From positions 1 through 19,835 of the forward strand of contig JBEKYD010000132.1 of NCBI GenBank assembly GCA_049511335.1: DNA of 19,835 nucleotides. Reading direction: 5' to 3'. The notes beneath the pieces were generated by a model. The model made no database searches, was not told the origin of the DNA, and saw only the letters and a list, made by a program, of their open reading frames with translations. How positions within the stretch are numbered: the first letter of the stretch is position 1; every line of letters starts with the position of its first letter. The translations under genes were made by a program, and so were the position numbers. Of the stretch, positions 1 to 6,341 are shown piece after piece. This stretch comes from JBEKYD01 sp049511335 (lineage in GTDB: Bacteria; Acidobacteriota; Terriglobia; Bryobacterales; Bryobacteraceae).

Positions 1-317
1 GATGGCCGCGCTTCGTGCCACACACGAGCCGCGGCTGGCGCGGCCCTGGCCGGGCGTCTGGGGGCCGGAGATGGTGCCAACACCGGTGCGGGCTGGGCGG
101 CGGAATCGGCCGCGGTCAACTCCAACGGCGCCGGCGTCACCGCGGGCGCTGGCGTGGCGACTGGCACCGGATCGACGGCCGCAACCGGGCTCGGCGCGGC
201 CGGGTAGGTCTGTACCTGGTTCTCCGCACCCTCATGCCGCAGCGCCACCACACGCATTACCGCGGCGCCGCCCAAGGCGCCGGCAAGCACCAGAATTACG
301 ATATTCACTGGCCGCAT
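1..317 (-). CDS. Membrane-anchored Pro/Ala-rich protein, N-terminal part (runs off the window)
   Basis: An open frame reads from an ATG at 317 to the window edge with no stop, giving 105 codons of an incomplete protein. The first 21 or so residues (MRPVNIVILVLAGALGGAAV...) form one hydrophobic segment, which suggests an uncleaved signal anchor. A charged stretch around residues 27-33 follows. From about residue 38 the sequence is rich in Pro, Ala and Val (PVATPAPAVTPAPLE), then becomes Pro/Ala/Arg-rich, as in a flexible linker in the periplasm. A GAGG Shine-Dalgarno sits about 8 nt before the ATG, which supports this start. It diverges from dusB. I do not recognise the family; the functional domain probably lies beyond the window edge. 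Confidence 0.6.
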   Translation of the reverse strand, partial: MRPVNIVILVLAGALGGAAVMRVVALRHEGAENQVQTYPAAPSPVAAVDPVPVATPAPAVTPAPLELTAADSAAQPAPVLAPSPAPRRPARAAPAAARVWHEARP

Positions 318-404
318 AGTTAGCCCTCGTGACTGATGGACGCCTCGACCCAAAGTTCCGTTTCTTCGCCGAAAACGTTAAAATCTAATCATCTGCGCGG
401 TTTC

Positions 405-1424
405 ATGATTCCTTTTCCCAGCCATTTGTCGATTGGCAACGTGCGTATCGCCCCGGCCACGGTATTGGCGCCGATGGCCGGTGTTACCGATACCGTGTTC
501 CGGCGGTTTATCCGCAATTTGAGCGGCTGCGGGCTGATCATGACCGAATTCACCAGCTCGCACGGGGTCAGCGCGTCCGTAGGCCGCAAGCCCACCAGGA
601 CCCTGCGTTACCTGTCTTTCGCCCCGGAAGAGCATCCCATTTCCGCGCAATTGTTCGGCGCCGACCCCGACGTCATGGCCGATGCCGCGCGCGTTTGCCA
701 GGACCTCGGCTTCGACCTCCTCGACATCAATTTCGGCTGCCCGGTGAATAAGGTCGTCAAGTGCAACGGCGGTTCTGGCCTGCTGCGCGACCTGCCGCTG
801 GTGGAGCGGCTGCTGCGCCAGGTGCGGCAAGCCATCTCGATCCCTTTCACCCTGAAATACCGCGCCGGCTGGAACGACAAGGAACTGGTGACTATTCGCA
901 TGGCTCGCCTGGCCGAGGAATGCGGCCTGGATGCCATCGCCCTGCACCCTCGCACACGCGAGCAGGGCTACAGCGGACAAGCCGATTGGAGCCGCATCGC
1001 CGAAGTGAAAGCCGCGGTGAAGATTCCGGTGATCGGAAATGGCGACATCGTCACACCCGAGGATGCCGTCCGCATGGTGCGCGAAACCGGCTGCGATGCG
1101 GTCATGATCGGCCGCGCGGCCAGCTCCAATCCGTGGATCTTCCGCCAGCTTGCCGAGTATCTAGAAACCGGCCAGTACCAGCAACCGACCGAAGAGGACC
1201 GCTATCTCATCATGCGCTGCTATTACCAGATGCTGATCGAAGGCGCCGAGCGCGACGCCACCGGAAAGATGAAACAGTTCGCGACTTACTTCACCCACGG
1301 CGTCCGCCACGGGGCACAGCTTCGCGCCGCCATCTACCATGCCATGGAACCGGCGGCCATTCTCGACCTGGTAGACGAGTTCTTCCACTCGCAAGCCGTG
1401 GTCCAGTACGAAAAGGTCCAGTGA
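405..1424 (+). CDS. dusB: tRNA-dihydrouridine synthase (DusB/Nifr3 family)
   Basis: FMN enzyme that reduces uridine to dihydrouridine in tRNA, using NADPH. From the ATG at 405 the protein has 339 residues, a normal length. The TIM-barrel motifs are all visible: APMAGVTD (22-29, FMN site), DINFGCP (107-113) with C112 as the expected catalytic Cys, K151 in the LKYRAGW strand, HPRTR (181-185), GNGD (211-214) and MIGRAA (234-239). The frame is also open from an ATG at 336 (362 aa). I prefer 405 because family members start about ten residues before the APMAG motif, and because a possible -10 (TAAAAT, 379-384) lies between the two ATGs. Neither start has a strong Shine-Dalgarno. The stop overlaps the rnhA start, so the two genes are probably co-transcribed and translationally coupled. 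Confidence 0.93.
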   Translation: MIPFPSHLSIGNVRIAPATVLAPMAGVTDTVFRRFIRNLSGCGLIMTEFTSSHGVSASVGRKPTRTLRYLSFAPEEHPISAQLFGADPDVMADAARVCQDLGFDLLDINFGCPVNKVVKCNGGSGLLRDLPLVERLLRQVRQAISIPFTLKYRAGWNDKELVTIRMARLAEECGLDAIALHPRTREQGYSGQADWSRIAEVKAAVKIPVIGNGDIVTPEDAVRMVRETGCDAVMIGRAASSNPWIFRQLAEYLETGQYQQPTEEDRYLIMRCYYQMLIEGAERDATGKMKQFATYFTHGVRHGAQLRAAIYHAMEPAAILDLVDEFFHSQAVVQYEKVQ

Positions 1425-1882
1425 AACAAGTCCAGTTAATTACAGACGGGGCGTGCATCGGCAACCCCGGCCCCGGCGGATGGGCGGCAATCCTTCGTTA
1501 CGGCGAGCGCAAGAAGGAGATCTGGGGCTCGGAGCCGCACACCACCAACAACCGTATGGAGCTGACCGCGGCGATCGAGGGGTTGCGCGCGTTGAAAGAA
1601 GATTGCGCGGTGAAAGTGGTGACGGATTCCCAGTATCTGAAGAACGGTATCACAACCTGGATTCACGCTTGGAAACGCAAAGGCTGGATGACCGCGGGCA
1701 AGAAACCGGTAGTGAACCAGGACCTGTGGCAAGCGCTCGACGAACAGGTAACCCGGCACAAGACCACCTGGACCTGGACCAAAGGCCACTCTTCGCATGC
1801 CGATAACAACCGCTGCGACGAGCTGGCCACGCGCGCGGCCAGGGAGCAGAACTCGAACGCCGGCGCCGCCACCAAGGCCTGA
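1421..1882 (+). CDS. rnhA: Ribonuclease HI
   Basis: Endonuclease that cuts the RNA strand of RNA-DNA hybrids during replication and R-loop removal. The 153-residue length matches the family (E. coli 155). The full catalytic set is present: D9 (LITDGAC), E47 (NNRMELTAA), D69 (VVTDSQY) and D133 (NRCDELA), plus the loop His H123 in KGHSSHADNN. The basic protrusion (HAWKRKGWMTAGKKPV, about 82-97) is also present. The start is a GTG whose last two bases are part of the dusB stop (GTGA overlap), with an AAAGG Shine-Dalgarno just upstream. The same frame is open far into dusB, but only this start gives the family N-terminus. The 3' end converges on the DinB gene with a 12-nt gap and no clear terminator. 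Confidence 0.96.
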   Translation: MKQVQLITDGACIGNPGPGGWAAILRYGERKKEIWGSEPHTTNNRMELTAAIEGLRALKEDCAVKVVTDSQYLKNGITTWIHAWKRKGWMTAGKKPVVNQDLWQALDEQVTRHKTTWTWTKGHSSHADNNRCDELATRAAREQNSNAGAATKA

Positions 1883-1894
1883 GGGTCGCCCTTG

Positions 1895-2407
1895 CTACAG
1901 GTATCGTTCGCGTAGGATTCTGGCGTGGTGCGCGAAGTGCCCCGCGGCGATAAACGCCATGGCTCGCACGGTGAAAGTGTTGTCGCTGGCGATGCCGGTT
2001 CTCAGCCACGCGCCGGGCGGCATATTGGCAAACAGCGCCATGGTGGCGAGGCGGACGCGCCGGAACTCCTCCACATGAGCGGCCCAGGTAAACCTGTCGG
2101 CTTCGGCGCCAGCGGCCGCGATGTTTTGATCGTAGCTGGGCAGAGGCGCGTCGAAGCCGCGGGCGAACCAGAGAGCCCGGAACGCAAAGGCCCGTTCCGT
2201 GTCGGTGAGGTGGTTGAGGACCTGCCGGATACTCCACTTTTCCGGGGCGTAACGGTGAAGCGATTTCTCTTCGGAGATCCCGGAGAAGAGTGCGACCGAT
2301 TCTTCCAGTTGGCTTGCGAGAACAGCCTCGGGGTCATCCCCGGCGACTTGGTCGATGTAGGTGAAATAGTGGGCGGCGGCTTCTGATTGTTCGGGACGTC
2401 CGGTCAT
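1895..2407 (-). CDS. DinB/YfiT-superfamily protein
   Basis: The 170-residue protein has the look of the DinB four-helix-bundle superfamily: an N-terminal helix, then WSIRQVLNHLTDTERAF (58-74) with H66, and a C-terminal GHFAHHARIL (156-165) with H157, H160 and H161. H66, H157 and H161 fit the usual three-His metal site. Members include thiol-dependent S-transferases (bacillithiol or mycothiol type) and many damage-inducible proteins of unknown reaction, so the substrate cannot be stated. The ATG at 2407 gives a natural N-terminus; the Shine-Dalgarno is weak. The gene is convergent with rnhA and divergent from the toxin-antitoxin pair. Confidence 0.82.
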   Translation of the reverse strand: MTGRPEQSEAAAHYFTYIDQVAGDDPEAVLASQLEESVALFSGISEEKSLHRYAPEKWSIRQVLNHLTDTERAFAFRALWFARGFDAPLPSYDQNIAAAGAEADRFTWAAHVEEFRRVRLATMALFANMPPGAWLRTGIASDNTFTVRAMAFIAAGHFAHHARILRERYL

Positions 2408-2473
2408 CGGAATAGTCTATCGCATTAGAGACGGTCCGGCGCTAGAAGGATCGTGTTTGTCCCGGACTTTGCG

Positions 2474-2489
2474 CAATGTCTTGACATTG
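2474..2489. promoter_or_regulatory. Palindromic operator candidate overlapping the toxin-antitoxin promoter
   Basis: CAATGTC-TT-GACATTG is a perfect 7-bp inverted repeat with a 2-bp centre. Its right half overlaps the -35 box of the toxin-antitoxin promoter. The downstream antitoxin has an N-terminal ribbon-helix-helix, a fold that binds short palindromes as a dimer, and DUF1778-GNAT modules are generally autorepressed. The operator role is inferred from position and symmetry only. Confidence 0.5.
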
Positions 2490-2509
2490 TCGGGCAGACC
2501 AGGTACGCT
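2481..2509 (+). promoter_or_regulatory. Sigma-70-type promoter of the toxin-antitoxin pair
   Basis: A perfect -35 TTGACA (2481-2486) is followed by a 17-bp spacer and a weak -10 TACGCT (2504-2509). Transcription from it would start near 2516, just before the GGAGG Shine-Dalgarno (2516-2520) of the antitoxin gene. A consensus -35 with a poor -10 is common at strongly repressed promoters. Prediction from sequence only. Confidence 0.5.
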
Positions 2510-2530
2510 CGAATTGGAGGGCGACGAACC

Positions 2531-2821
2531 ATGCTGGCACGGACCACGCGCAGTGAAAAGCTCGATTTGCGCGTCACTCGCGGCGCGAAGCAGGCATTGC
2601 AGGCCGCGGCGGCTGCCTCCCATCGCTCCGTCAGCGAGTTCGTCCTCGAGAGCGCGTTGGCACGAGCCGACGAGGCGCTTGCCGACCGGCGGTCGTTCAC
2701 ACTGAACGCCACACAGTGGAAGGCCTTCATAGCCGCCCTGGATGCGCCTCCCCGCCCTCTGCCCCGGCTGGAACGCCTCCTGCGAGAGCCGGGATTCTTC
2801 GATGCCGGACCGAACGAGTGA
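2531..2821 (+). CDS. DUF1778 ribbon-helix-helix antitoxin (TacA-like)
   Basis: Antitoxin that binds and neutralises the acetyltransferase toxin encoded just downstream and probably represses their shared promoter. The 96-residue protein starts MLARTTRSEKLDLRVT, which gives the RHH beta strand, followed by two helices (GAKQALQAAAAASHRSVSEF, about 18-37). A C-terminal toxin-binding region follows with the family-typical RRSFTLNATQWKAFIAALDAPPRP segment around residues 53-76. The ATG at 2531 is preceded by GGAGG at 10 nt spacing. The frame is open upstream to 2453, but that part lies across the promoter. The last 20 nt overlap the toxin gene, as is usual for these pairs. Confidence 0.9.
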   Translation: MLARTTRSEKLDLRVTRGAKQALQAAAAASHRSVSEFVLESALARADEALADRRSFTLNATQWKAFIAALDAPPRPLPRLERLLREPGFFDAGPNE

Positions 2822-3323
2822 ATCGCCCCGGCGTATCGAAAAGCTCCGCCCCGACCACCCGATTGAAGGCTTCGATTGCGGCCGGGAGGAGTTGAACCGG
2901 TATCTGCTGCGGTACGCCTGGGTGAATCAGCAGGCGGGCGCCGCCCAGGCCTACATCGGCCTGGCAGGCAATACGGTTGTTGGCTACCATGCCTTGGCCG
3001 TAGGCCAAGTCAGCCGGGAGCAAGCGCCCGAGCGTCTCACCAAAGGGTTGGCTCGCCATCCGGTGCCGATCATGCTGCTCGCGCGCCTGGCTGTGGATCG
3101 TCGCTGGCAGGGGCAGGGCGTGGGCAAAGCACTCCTGAGGGACGCGATCGAGCGCACTTTGCAGGCAGCCGAGATTGCCGGCATCCGCGCCTTCGCGGTC
3201 CACGCGAAAGACGAGGCAGCCCGGAGCTTCTACGAGCAGTTCGACTTCATCCCGTCCCCGAGTGATCCCATGCACCTGTTCGTCCTGCTGAAGGACGTGC
3301 GGCGGACTGTGTCGGGGTGGTAG
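2802..3323 (+). CDS. GNAT-family acetyltransferase toxin (TacT-like)
   Basis: GNAT toxins of this group (TacT, AtaT, ItaT relatives) use acetyl-CoA to acetylate the amino group of aminoacyl-tRNAs and so stop translation. The 173-residue protein shows the GNAT core: beta strands around AQAYIGLAGNTVVGYHALAVG (49-69), LLARLAVDRRWQGQGVGKALL (92-112) with the acetyl-CoA P-loop at Q103-G108, and FAVHAKDEAARSFYEQFDF (131-149). Y144 in SFYEQFDF matches the catalytic Tyr of TacT. The ATG at 2802 lies inside the antitoxin gene (20-nt overlap), and a longer frame from 2742 adds residues the family lacks. Pairing with a DUF1778 gene makes a toxin role much more likely than metabolic acetylation. The exact tRNA target is unknown. 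Confidence 0.88.
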   Translation: MPDRTSESPRRIEKLRPDHPIEGFDCGREELNRYLLRYAWVNQQAGAAQAYIGLAGNTVVGYHALAVGQVSREQAPERLTKGLARHPVPIMLLARLAVDRRWQGQGVGKALLRDAIERTLQAAEIAGIRAFAVHAKDEAARSFYEQFDFIPSPSDPMHLFVLLKDVRRTVSGW

Positions 3324-3405
3324 CCACGTTTACCACGGATTTTACGCAGACTGCGGCGAGAGAGGGTACCTCTCTCGCTGACAGGCCAAAGGTCTGTCCC
3401 ACTAA
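3324..3405. repeat. Structured intergenic element with two hairpins downstream of the toxin gene
   Basis: After the toxin stop, an AT-richer lead (TTTACCACGGATTTTACGCA, 3330-3349) is followed by a perfect 10-bp stem, GCGAGAGAGG (3356-3365) and CCTCTCTCGC (3369-3378), with a 3-nt loop. A second hairpin of 7 bp (one wobble pair) follows: ACAGGCC (3381-3387) and GGTCTGT (3391-3397). No gene is visible. Neither hairpin has a T tract, so neither looks like a terminator alone. The modular look resembles dispersed intergenic repeats, but one copy in this window cannot prove that. Confidence 0.5.
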
Positions 3406-3448
3406 GCCAAAACGCCGCGGGCGGCCTCAGCGGCCCGCGGCGTTTGGC
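3406..3448 (-). terminator. Intrinsic terminator of the ribosomal operon, probably bidirectional
   Basis: A very GC-rich stem (arms 3406 to about 3425 and about 3431-3448, core CGCCGCGGGC, small loop TCAG) lies 18 nt past the rplQ stop. In the minus-strand transcript the stem core is followed by TTTT; in the plus direction by TTT. It would end the operon and could also stop transcription from the toxin-antitoxin pair. Confidence 0.75.
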
Positions 3449-3466
3449 GATTGCTTTGGTTGCCGG

Positions 3467-3919
3467 TTATTTCTCGGAGTCTTCTTCCGGTTCGCGGCCT
3501 TCTTTTTGTGCTTTCAGGCGCTCTTCGCGGCGCTTGGCGCGCTCGGCGGCTCGTTTTACCAGCTCGGACCCGACCAGTTCGATCATGGCTTGTTCGGCGC
3601 CGTCGCCCTTGCGCGGGCCTAGTCTCGTGATTCTGGTATAGCCGCCGCCACGCTGGCCGAAGCGCGTCCCCAGGGTATCGAACAGCTTCTTCACCGAGGC
3701 GGGCGTGAGCAACACACTCGCCGCCTGCCGGCGCGAATGCAGGCTATCCTCCTTAGCCAAGGTGATCATCTTTTCCACGAGCGGCTTTACCGCCTTGGCT
3801 TTGGGCACGGTGGTGATGACGCGCTCTTCCAGAATGACGCTGGTGCACAGATTACGCAGCAGCGCGTTGCGGCTATCCACCGGCCGTTTCAGTTTGAACC
3901 CGCCTACTCGATGTCTCAT
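3467..3919 (-). CDS. rplQ: 50S ribosomal protein L17
   Basis: Large-subunit protein near the exit-tunnel region. The 150-residue sequence begins MRHRVGGFKLKRPVDSRNAL, the standard L17 start, and contains ITTVPKAKAVKPLVEKMITLAKED (35-58) and FGQRGGGYTRITRLGPRKGD (87-106). The last 30 or so residues are a charged Lys/Arg/Glu tail (AERAKRREERLKAQKEGREPEEDSEK), longer than in E. coli (127 aa). It is the last gene of the operon, 3 nt after the rpoA stop, and is followed by the terminator at 3406-3448. Confidence 0.98.
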   Translation of the reverse strand: MRHRVGGFKLKRPVDSRNALLRNLCTSVILEERVITTVPKAKAVKPLVEKMITLAKEDSLHSRRQAASVLLTPASVKKLFDTLGTRFGQRGGGYTRITRLGPRKGDGAEQAMIELVGSELVKRAAERAKRREERLKAQKEGREPEEDSEK

Positions 3920-3922
3920 GTG

Positions 3923-4975
3923 CTACTCTTCTCCCGTGAGTCCCTGCTGCTCGTCGTCCTCGAGCGGGTAATCCATCATTCCCGTCGAAGCCGATTGCGG
4001 CGGAGCCACCAGGCGGCCGTGCTGGTCGATGCGCATGCCCAGCGACAGGCCCATGTTGGCCAGGATTTCCTTGATTTCGTTGAGCGATTTGCGGCCGAAG
4101 TTTTTGGTGCGCAGCATCTCGGCTTCGGTCTTCTGCACCAGCTCGCCGATGGTTTGAATGTTGGCATTCTTCAGGCAGTTATACGAGCGAACGCTCAGCT
4201 CCAGCTCTTCCACGGAGCGGTTGAGCACTTCGTTCATCTTGTCGTAGCCGCGCTCGGAGACCTCTTCGGCCTGCTCGGGCAGCTCTTCGAAGTTGATGAA
4301 GATGGTCATGTGGTCTTTGAGGAGCTTGGCGGCGAAGCCGATGGCATCCTGCGGCGAAACCGCGCCGTTGGTCCAGACTTCGAGCGTCAGCTTGTCGTAA
4401 TCGGTCATCTGGCCGAGGCGCGCGGCTTCCACCTGGAAGTTGACCTTGCGCACCGGCGAATGGACCGAATCGATGGGAATATAGCCGAGCGCCAGGTCTT
4501 CGTCGAAGTTCTTGTCGGCGCTCACGTAGCCGCGGCCGGTCTTGAGGCGCATCTCGATTTCGAGCTTGCCGCCTTCGCTGACCGTGGCGACGTGCAGGTC
4601 GCGATCGAGCACCTCCACGTCGGCGTCGCACTCGATTTGGGCGCTGCGCACGTCGCCGGGTTTATCCACCTTCAAGCGGACGGTCTTGATGCCTTCGCTC
4701 GAAATCTTGAAGGGAATCTGTTTCAGGTTGAGAATGATATCGGTGGCGTCTTCGACCACGCCCGGAATGGGGCTGAATTCGTGCTCGACGCCTTCGATGC
4801 GGATCGCCGTGATGGCCGCGCCTTCGATCGAGCTCAACAGCACGCGCCGCAGGCTGTTGCCGATGGTGGTGCCGAAGCCGCGTTGGAAAGGTTGGGCCGT
4901 GAACATGCCGTACCGCTCGGTGAGAGTGTCGGTATTGGCAACCAGCCGTTTGGGTTTTTGGAAGCCTTTAAACAT
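3923..4975 (-). CDS. rpoA: DNA-directed RNA polymerase subunit alpha
   Basis: Scaffold for RNA polymerase assembly and contact point for activators and UP elements. It has 350 residues. The N-terminal dimerisation domain (about 1-235) carries GTTIGNSLRRVLLSSIEGAAI (35-55). The C-terminal domain (about 254-316) carries SVEELELSVRSYNCLKNA with R263, N266 and C267, and NFGRKSLNEIKEIL, so the UP-element binding residues seen in E. coli are conserved. After the CTD there is an acidic tail ending MMDYPLEDDEQQGLTGEE, somewhat longer than in E. coli (329 aa). AGGAGG lies 7 nt before the ATG. The rpsD-rpoA spacer upstream holds one of the heptamer inverted repeats. Confidence 0.99.
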   Translation of the reverse strand: MFKGFQKPKRLVANTDTLTERYGMFTAQPFQRGFGTTIGNSLRRVLLSSIEGAAITAIRIEGVEHEFSPIPGVVEDATDIILNLKQIPFKISSEGIKTVRLKVDKPGDVRSAQIECDADVEVLDRDLHVATVSEGGKLEIEMRLKTGRGYVSADKNFDEDLALGYIPIDSVHSPVRKVNFQVEAARLGQMTDYDKLTLEVWTNGAVSPQDAIGFAAKLLKDHMTIFINFEELPEQAEEVSERGYDKMNEVLNRSVEELELSVRSYNCLKNANIQTIGELVQKTEAEMLRTKNFGRKSLNEIKEILANMGLSLGMRIDQHGRLVAPPQSASTGMMDYPLEDDEQQGLTGEE

Positions 4976-4992
4976 AGATAACCTCCTGGGGG

Positions 4993-5068
4993 TCAGAAGT
5001 CAGAAGACAGAAGTCAGAATCACCCGGCGGCATCGCCATCCTGACTTCCGGCTTCCGACTCCTGACTT
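4993..5068. repeat. Heptamer inverted repeat, copy 1 (rpsD-rpoA spacer)
   Basis: Four TCAGAAG-type heptamers (4993-5020: TCAGAAG, TCAGAAG, ACAGAAG, TCAGAAT) are followed by a 20-nt spacer and four complementary heptamers (5041-5068: CTGACTT, CCGGCTT, CCGACTC, CTGACTT). In the minus-strand mRNA the arms can pair over about 28 positions. Four of the five differences are A/G changes that become G-U wobbles in that strand, so the stem is kept in RNA. The element fills nearly the whole gap between the rpsD stop and the rpoA Shine-Dalgarno. Confidence 0.85.
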
Positions 5069-5077
5069 CGAATTTCA

Positions 5078-5710
5078 TTACTTCGAGTACAACTCCACGA
5101 TGAGCTGCTCGTTTAGTTGGATCTGAACCAGGTCGCTGCGCTGCGGTAAAGCGGTGACGCGGCCTTTCAGACCCTCCCGGTCCACTTCGATCCAATTGGG
5201 CGCCGGGGCGTGCGCCGTGGCATCGCGCGCCGCCAGGATGGTCGGATTATTGCGGCTCGATTCCCGCACCGCGATCGCGTCGCCCACCTTCACCTGCGCG
5301 GACGGAATGTTGCACTTGCGGCCGTTGATTTCGATGTGCCCGTGGCGCACGATCTGGCGCGACTGCGCGCGGCTGGTGCCAAACCCCATGCGGTAAATGA
5401 CGCTATCGAGGCGCCGTTCGAGAGACGACATCAAGGTGTCGCCGGTGATGCCTTTGGCATGGGCGGCCTTTTCGTAGGCGCCGCGGAACTGCGCTTCGAG
5501 CACGCCATAAATGCGGCGCACTTTCTGTTTCTCGCGAAGCTGCAAGCCGTAGCCCACGATCTTCGCCTTGCGGTCCTTGCCATGCTGTCCCGGAACGAAA
5601 TTGCGCTTTTCGATGGCGCACTTTTCGCTGTGGCAGCGCTCCCCCTTCAGAAAAAGCTTCATGCCCTCGCGCCGGCATTGCCGGCAAACCGGGCCGATGT
5701 ATCGTGCCAA
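5078..5710 (-). CDS. rpsD: 30S ribosomal protein S4 (zinc-binding type, TTG start)
   Basis: Primary 16S rRNA-binding protein that nucleates assembly of the 30S body. It has 210 residues. The N-terminus has the four-Cys zinc site of C+ S4 proteins: C9-x2-C12, C26 and C31. The S4 RNA-binding domain is around LERRLDSVIYRMGFGTSRAQSRQIVRHGHIEING (about 96-129). The start codon is TTG (5708-5710), supported by a strong AAGGAG 7 nt upstream and by the family-standard N-terminus ARYIGP; no ATG gives this protein. It is flanked on both sides by heptamer inverted-repeat elements, upstream at 5736-5926 and downstream at 4993-5068. Confidence 0.98.
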   Translation of the reverse strand: MARYIGPVCRQCRREGMKLFLKGERCHSEKCAIEKRNFVPGQHGKDRKAKIVGYGLQLREKQKVRRIYGVLEAQFRGAYEKAAHAKGITGDTLMSSLERRLDSVIYRMGFGTSRAQSRQIVRHGHIEINGRKCNIPSAQVKVGDAIAVRESSRNNPTILAARDATAHAPAPNWIEVDREGLKGRVTALPQRSDLVQIQLNEQLIVELYSK

Positions 5711-5735
5711 AGTTTGTCTCCTTACCTTGGAGCTT

Positions 5736-5926
5736 TCAGCTTTCAGCGGTCAGCTTTCAGCTTAAGGCTCTCTTCCACTTCAGGTGCGGTTTACGGCCTT
5801 GGCAGGCCTTCGTCCCGCTTGTTTAAAGCCGTCAGCGAACAGATCTCAGCTAATACGCCTCGCGGCCAGCTCGAATGCTTCCAACGTGGCGCCGGCGGTT
5901 TAGCTGAAAGCTGACCGCTGAAAGCT
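5736..5926. repeat. Heptamer inverted repeat, copy 2 (rpsK-rpsD spacer)
   Basis: The 219-nt gap between rpsK and rpsD contains four TCAGNNN heptamers at 5736-5763 (TCAGCTT, TCAGCGG, TCAGCTT, TCAGCTT). Facing them are CTGAAAG, CTGACCG and CTGAAAG at 5904-5924. A 25-bp arm (5738-5762) is perfectly complementary to 5902-5926. The 139 nt between the arms (5763-5901) hold no convincing gene; a small hairpin (GGCCT-TGGC-AGGCC) is visible near its middle. This is the widest non-coding gap inside the operon. Confidence 0.85.
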
Positions 5927-5929
5927 CTC

Positions 5930-6337
5930 TCACACTCTGCGCTTCTTCGGCGGACGGCAGCCGTTGTGCGGAATCGGCGTGACGTCCTTGATCGCGCGGA
6001 CATCGATACCGGCGGTGGAGAGCGCGCGCACCGCCGATTCGCGGCCCGAACCCGGCCCGCTGACCCTTACTTCCACGGTGCGAAGCCCGCTTTCGGCGGC
6101 CTTGTTGGAGGCCGTCATAGCCGCTTGCTGGGCGGCGAACGGGGTCCCCTTGCGCGACCCTCGGAAACCGAGCGAGCCGGCGCTGGACCAGGCGATGGTA
6201 TTGCCTTCGTGGTCGGCGATGGTCACGATAGTGTTGTTGAAGGTAGCCTGGATATAGACCACGCCGCTGTGAACGACGCGCTTTTCCTTCTTCTTGAAGC
6301 TCTTCTTCTTGCCGCCTTTTGCTGGTGCCTTGGCCAT
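5930..6337 (-). CDS. rpsK: 30S ribosomal protein S11
   Basis: Platform protein of the 30S subunit that contacts mRNA near the E site. It has 135 residues, with a Lys-rich N-terminus (MAKAPAKGGKKKSFKKKEKR) and the S11 core VVYIQATFNNTIVTIADHEGN (51-71), WSSAGSLGFRGSRKGTPFAAQ (75-95), and the C-terminal VTPIPHNGCRPPKKRRV. The ATG at 6337 fits the family; the frame stays open up to 6412 inside rpsM, but that part is not S11. The start follows the rpsM stop by 4 nt. Confidence 0.98.
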   Translation of the reverse strand: MAKAPAKGGKKKSFKKKEKRVVHSGVVYIQATFNNTIVTIADHEGNTIAWSSAGSLGFRGSRKGTPFAAQQAAMTASNKAAESGLRTVEVRVSGPGSGRESAVRALSTAGIDVRAIKDVTPIPHNGCRPPKKRRV

Positions 6338-6341
6338 ACGT

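Noticed and set aside
379..384. TAAAAT as the -10 of a dusB promoter
   Set aside because: The matching -35 (TTCCGT, 356-361, 17-bp spacing) is poor; it is mentioned only as support for the start at 405, not as a separate feature.
761..1420. Possible N-terminal extension of rnhA into dusB
   Set aside because: The frame is open but the upstream part is low-complexity Arg/Pro/Gly shadow of dusB; the GTG at 1421 gives the exact RNase HI length with a Shine-Dalgarno.
3737..4981. Long plus-strand open frame (414 codons) opposite rpoA
   Set aside because: It is the antisense shadow of rpoA in high-GC codons; the translation shows no protein family and is rich in His/Ala/Val/Asp, as expected from a reversed coding strand.
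5791..6003. Minus-strand open frame in the rpsK-rpsD spacer
   Set aside because: It starts inside rpsK in another frame, crosses the heptamer arm, and has no Shine-Dalgarno or recognisable sequence.
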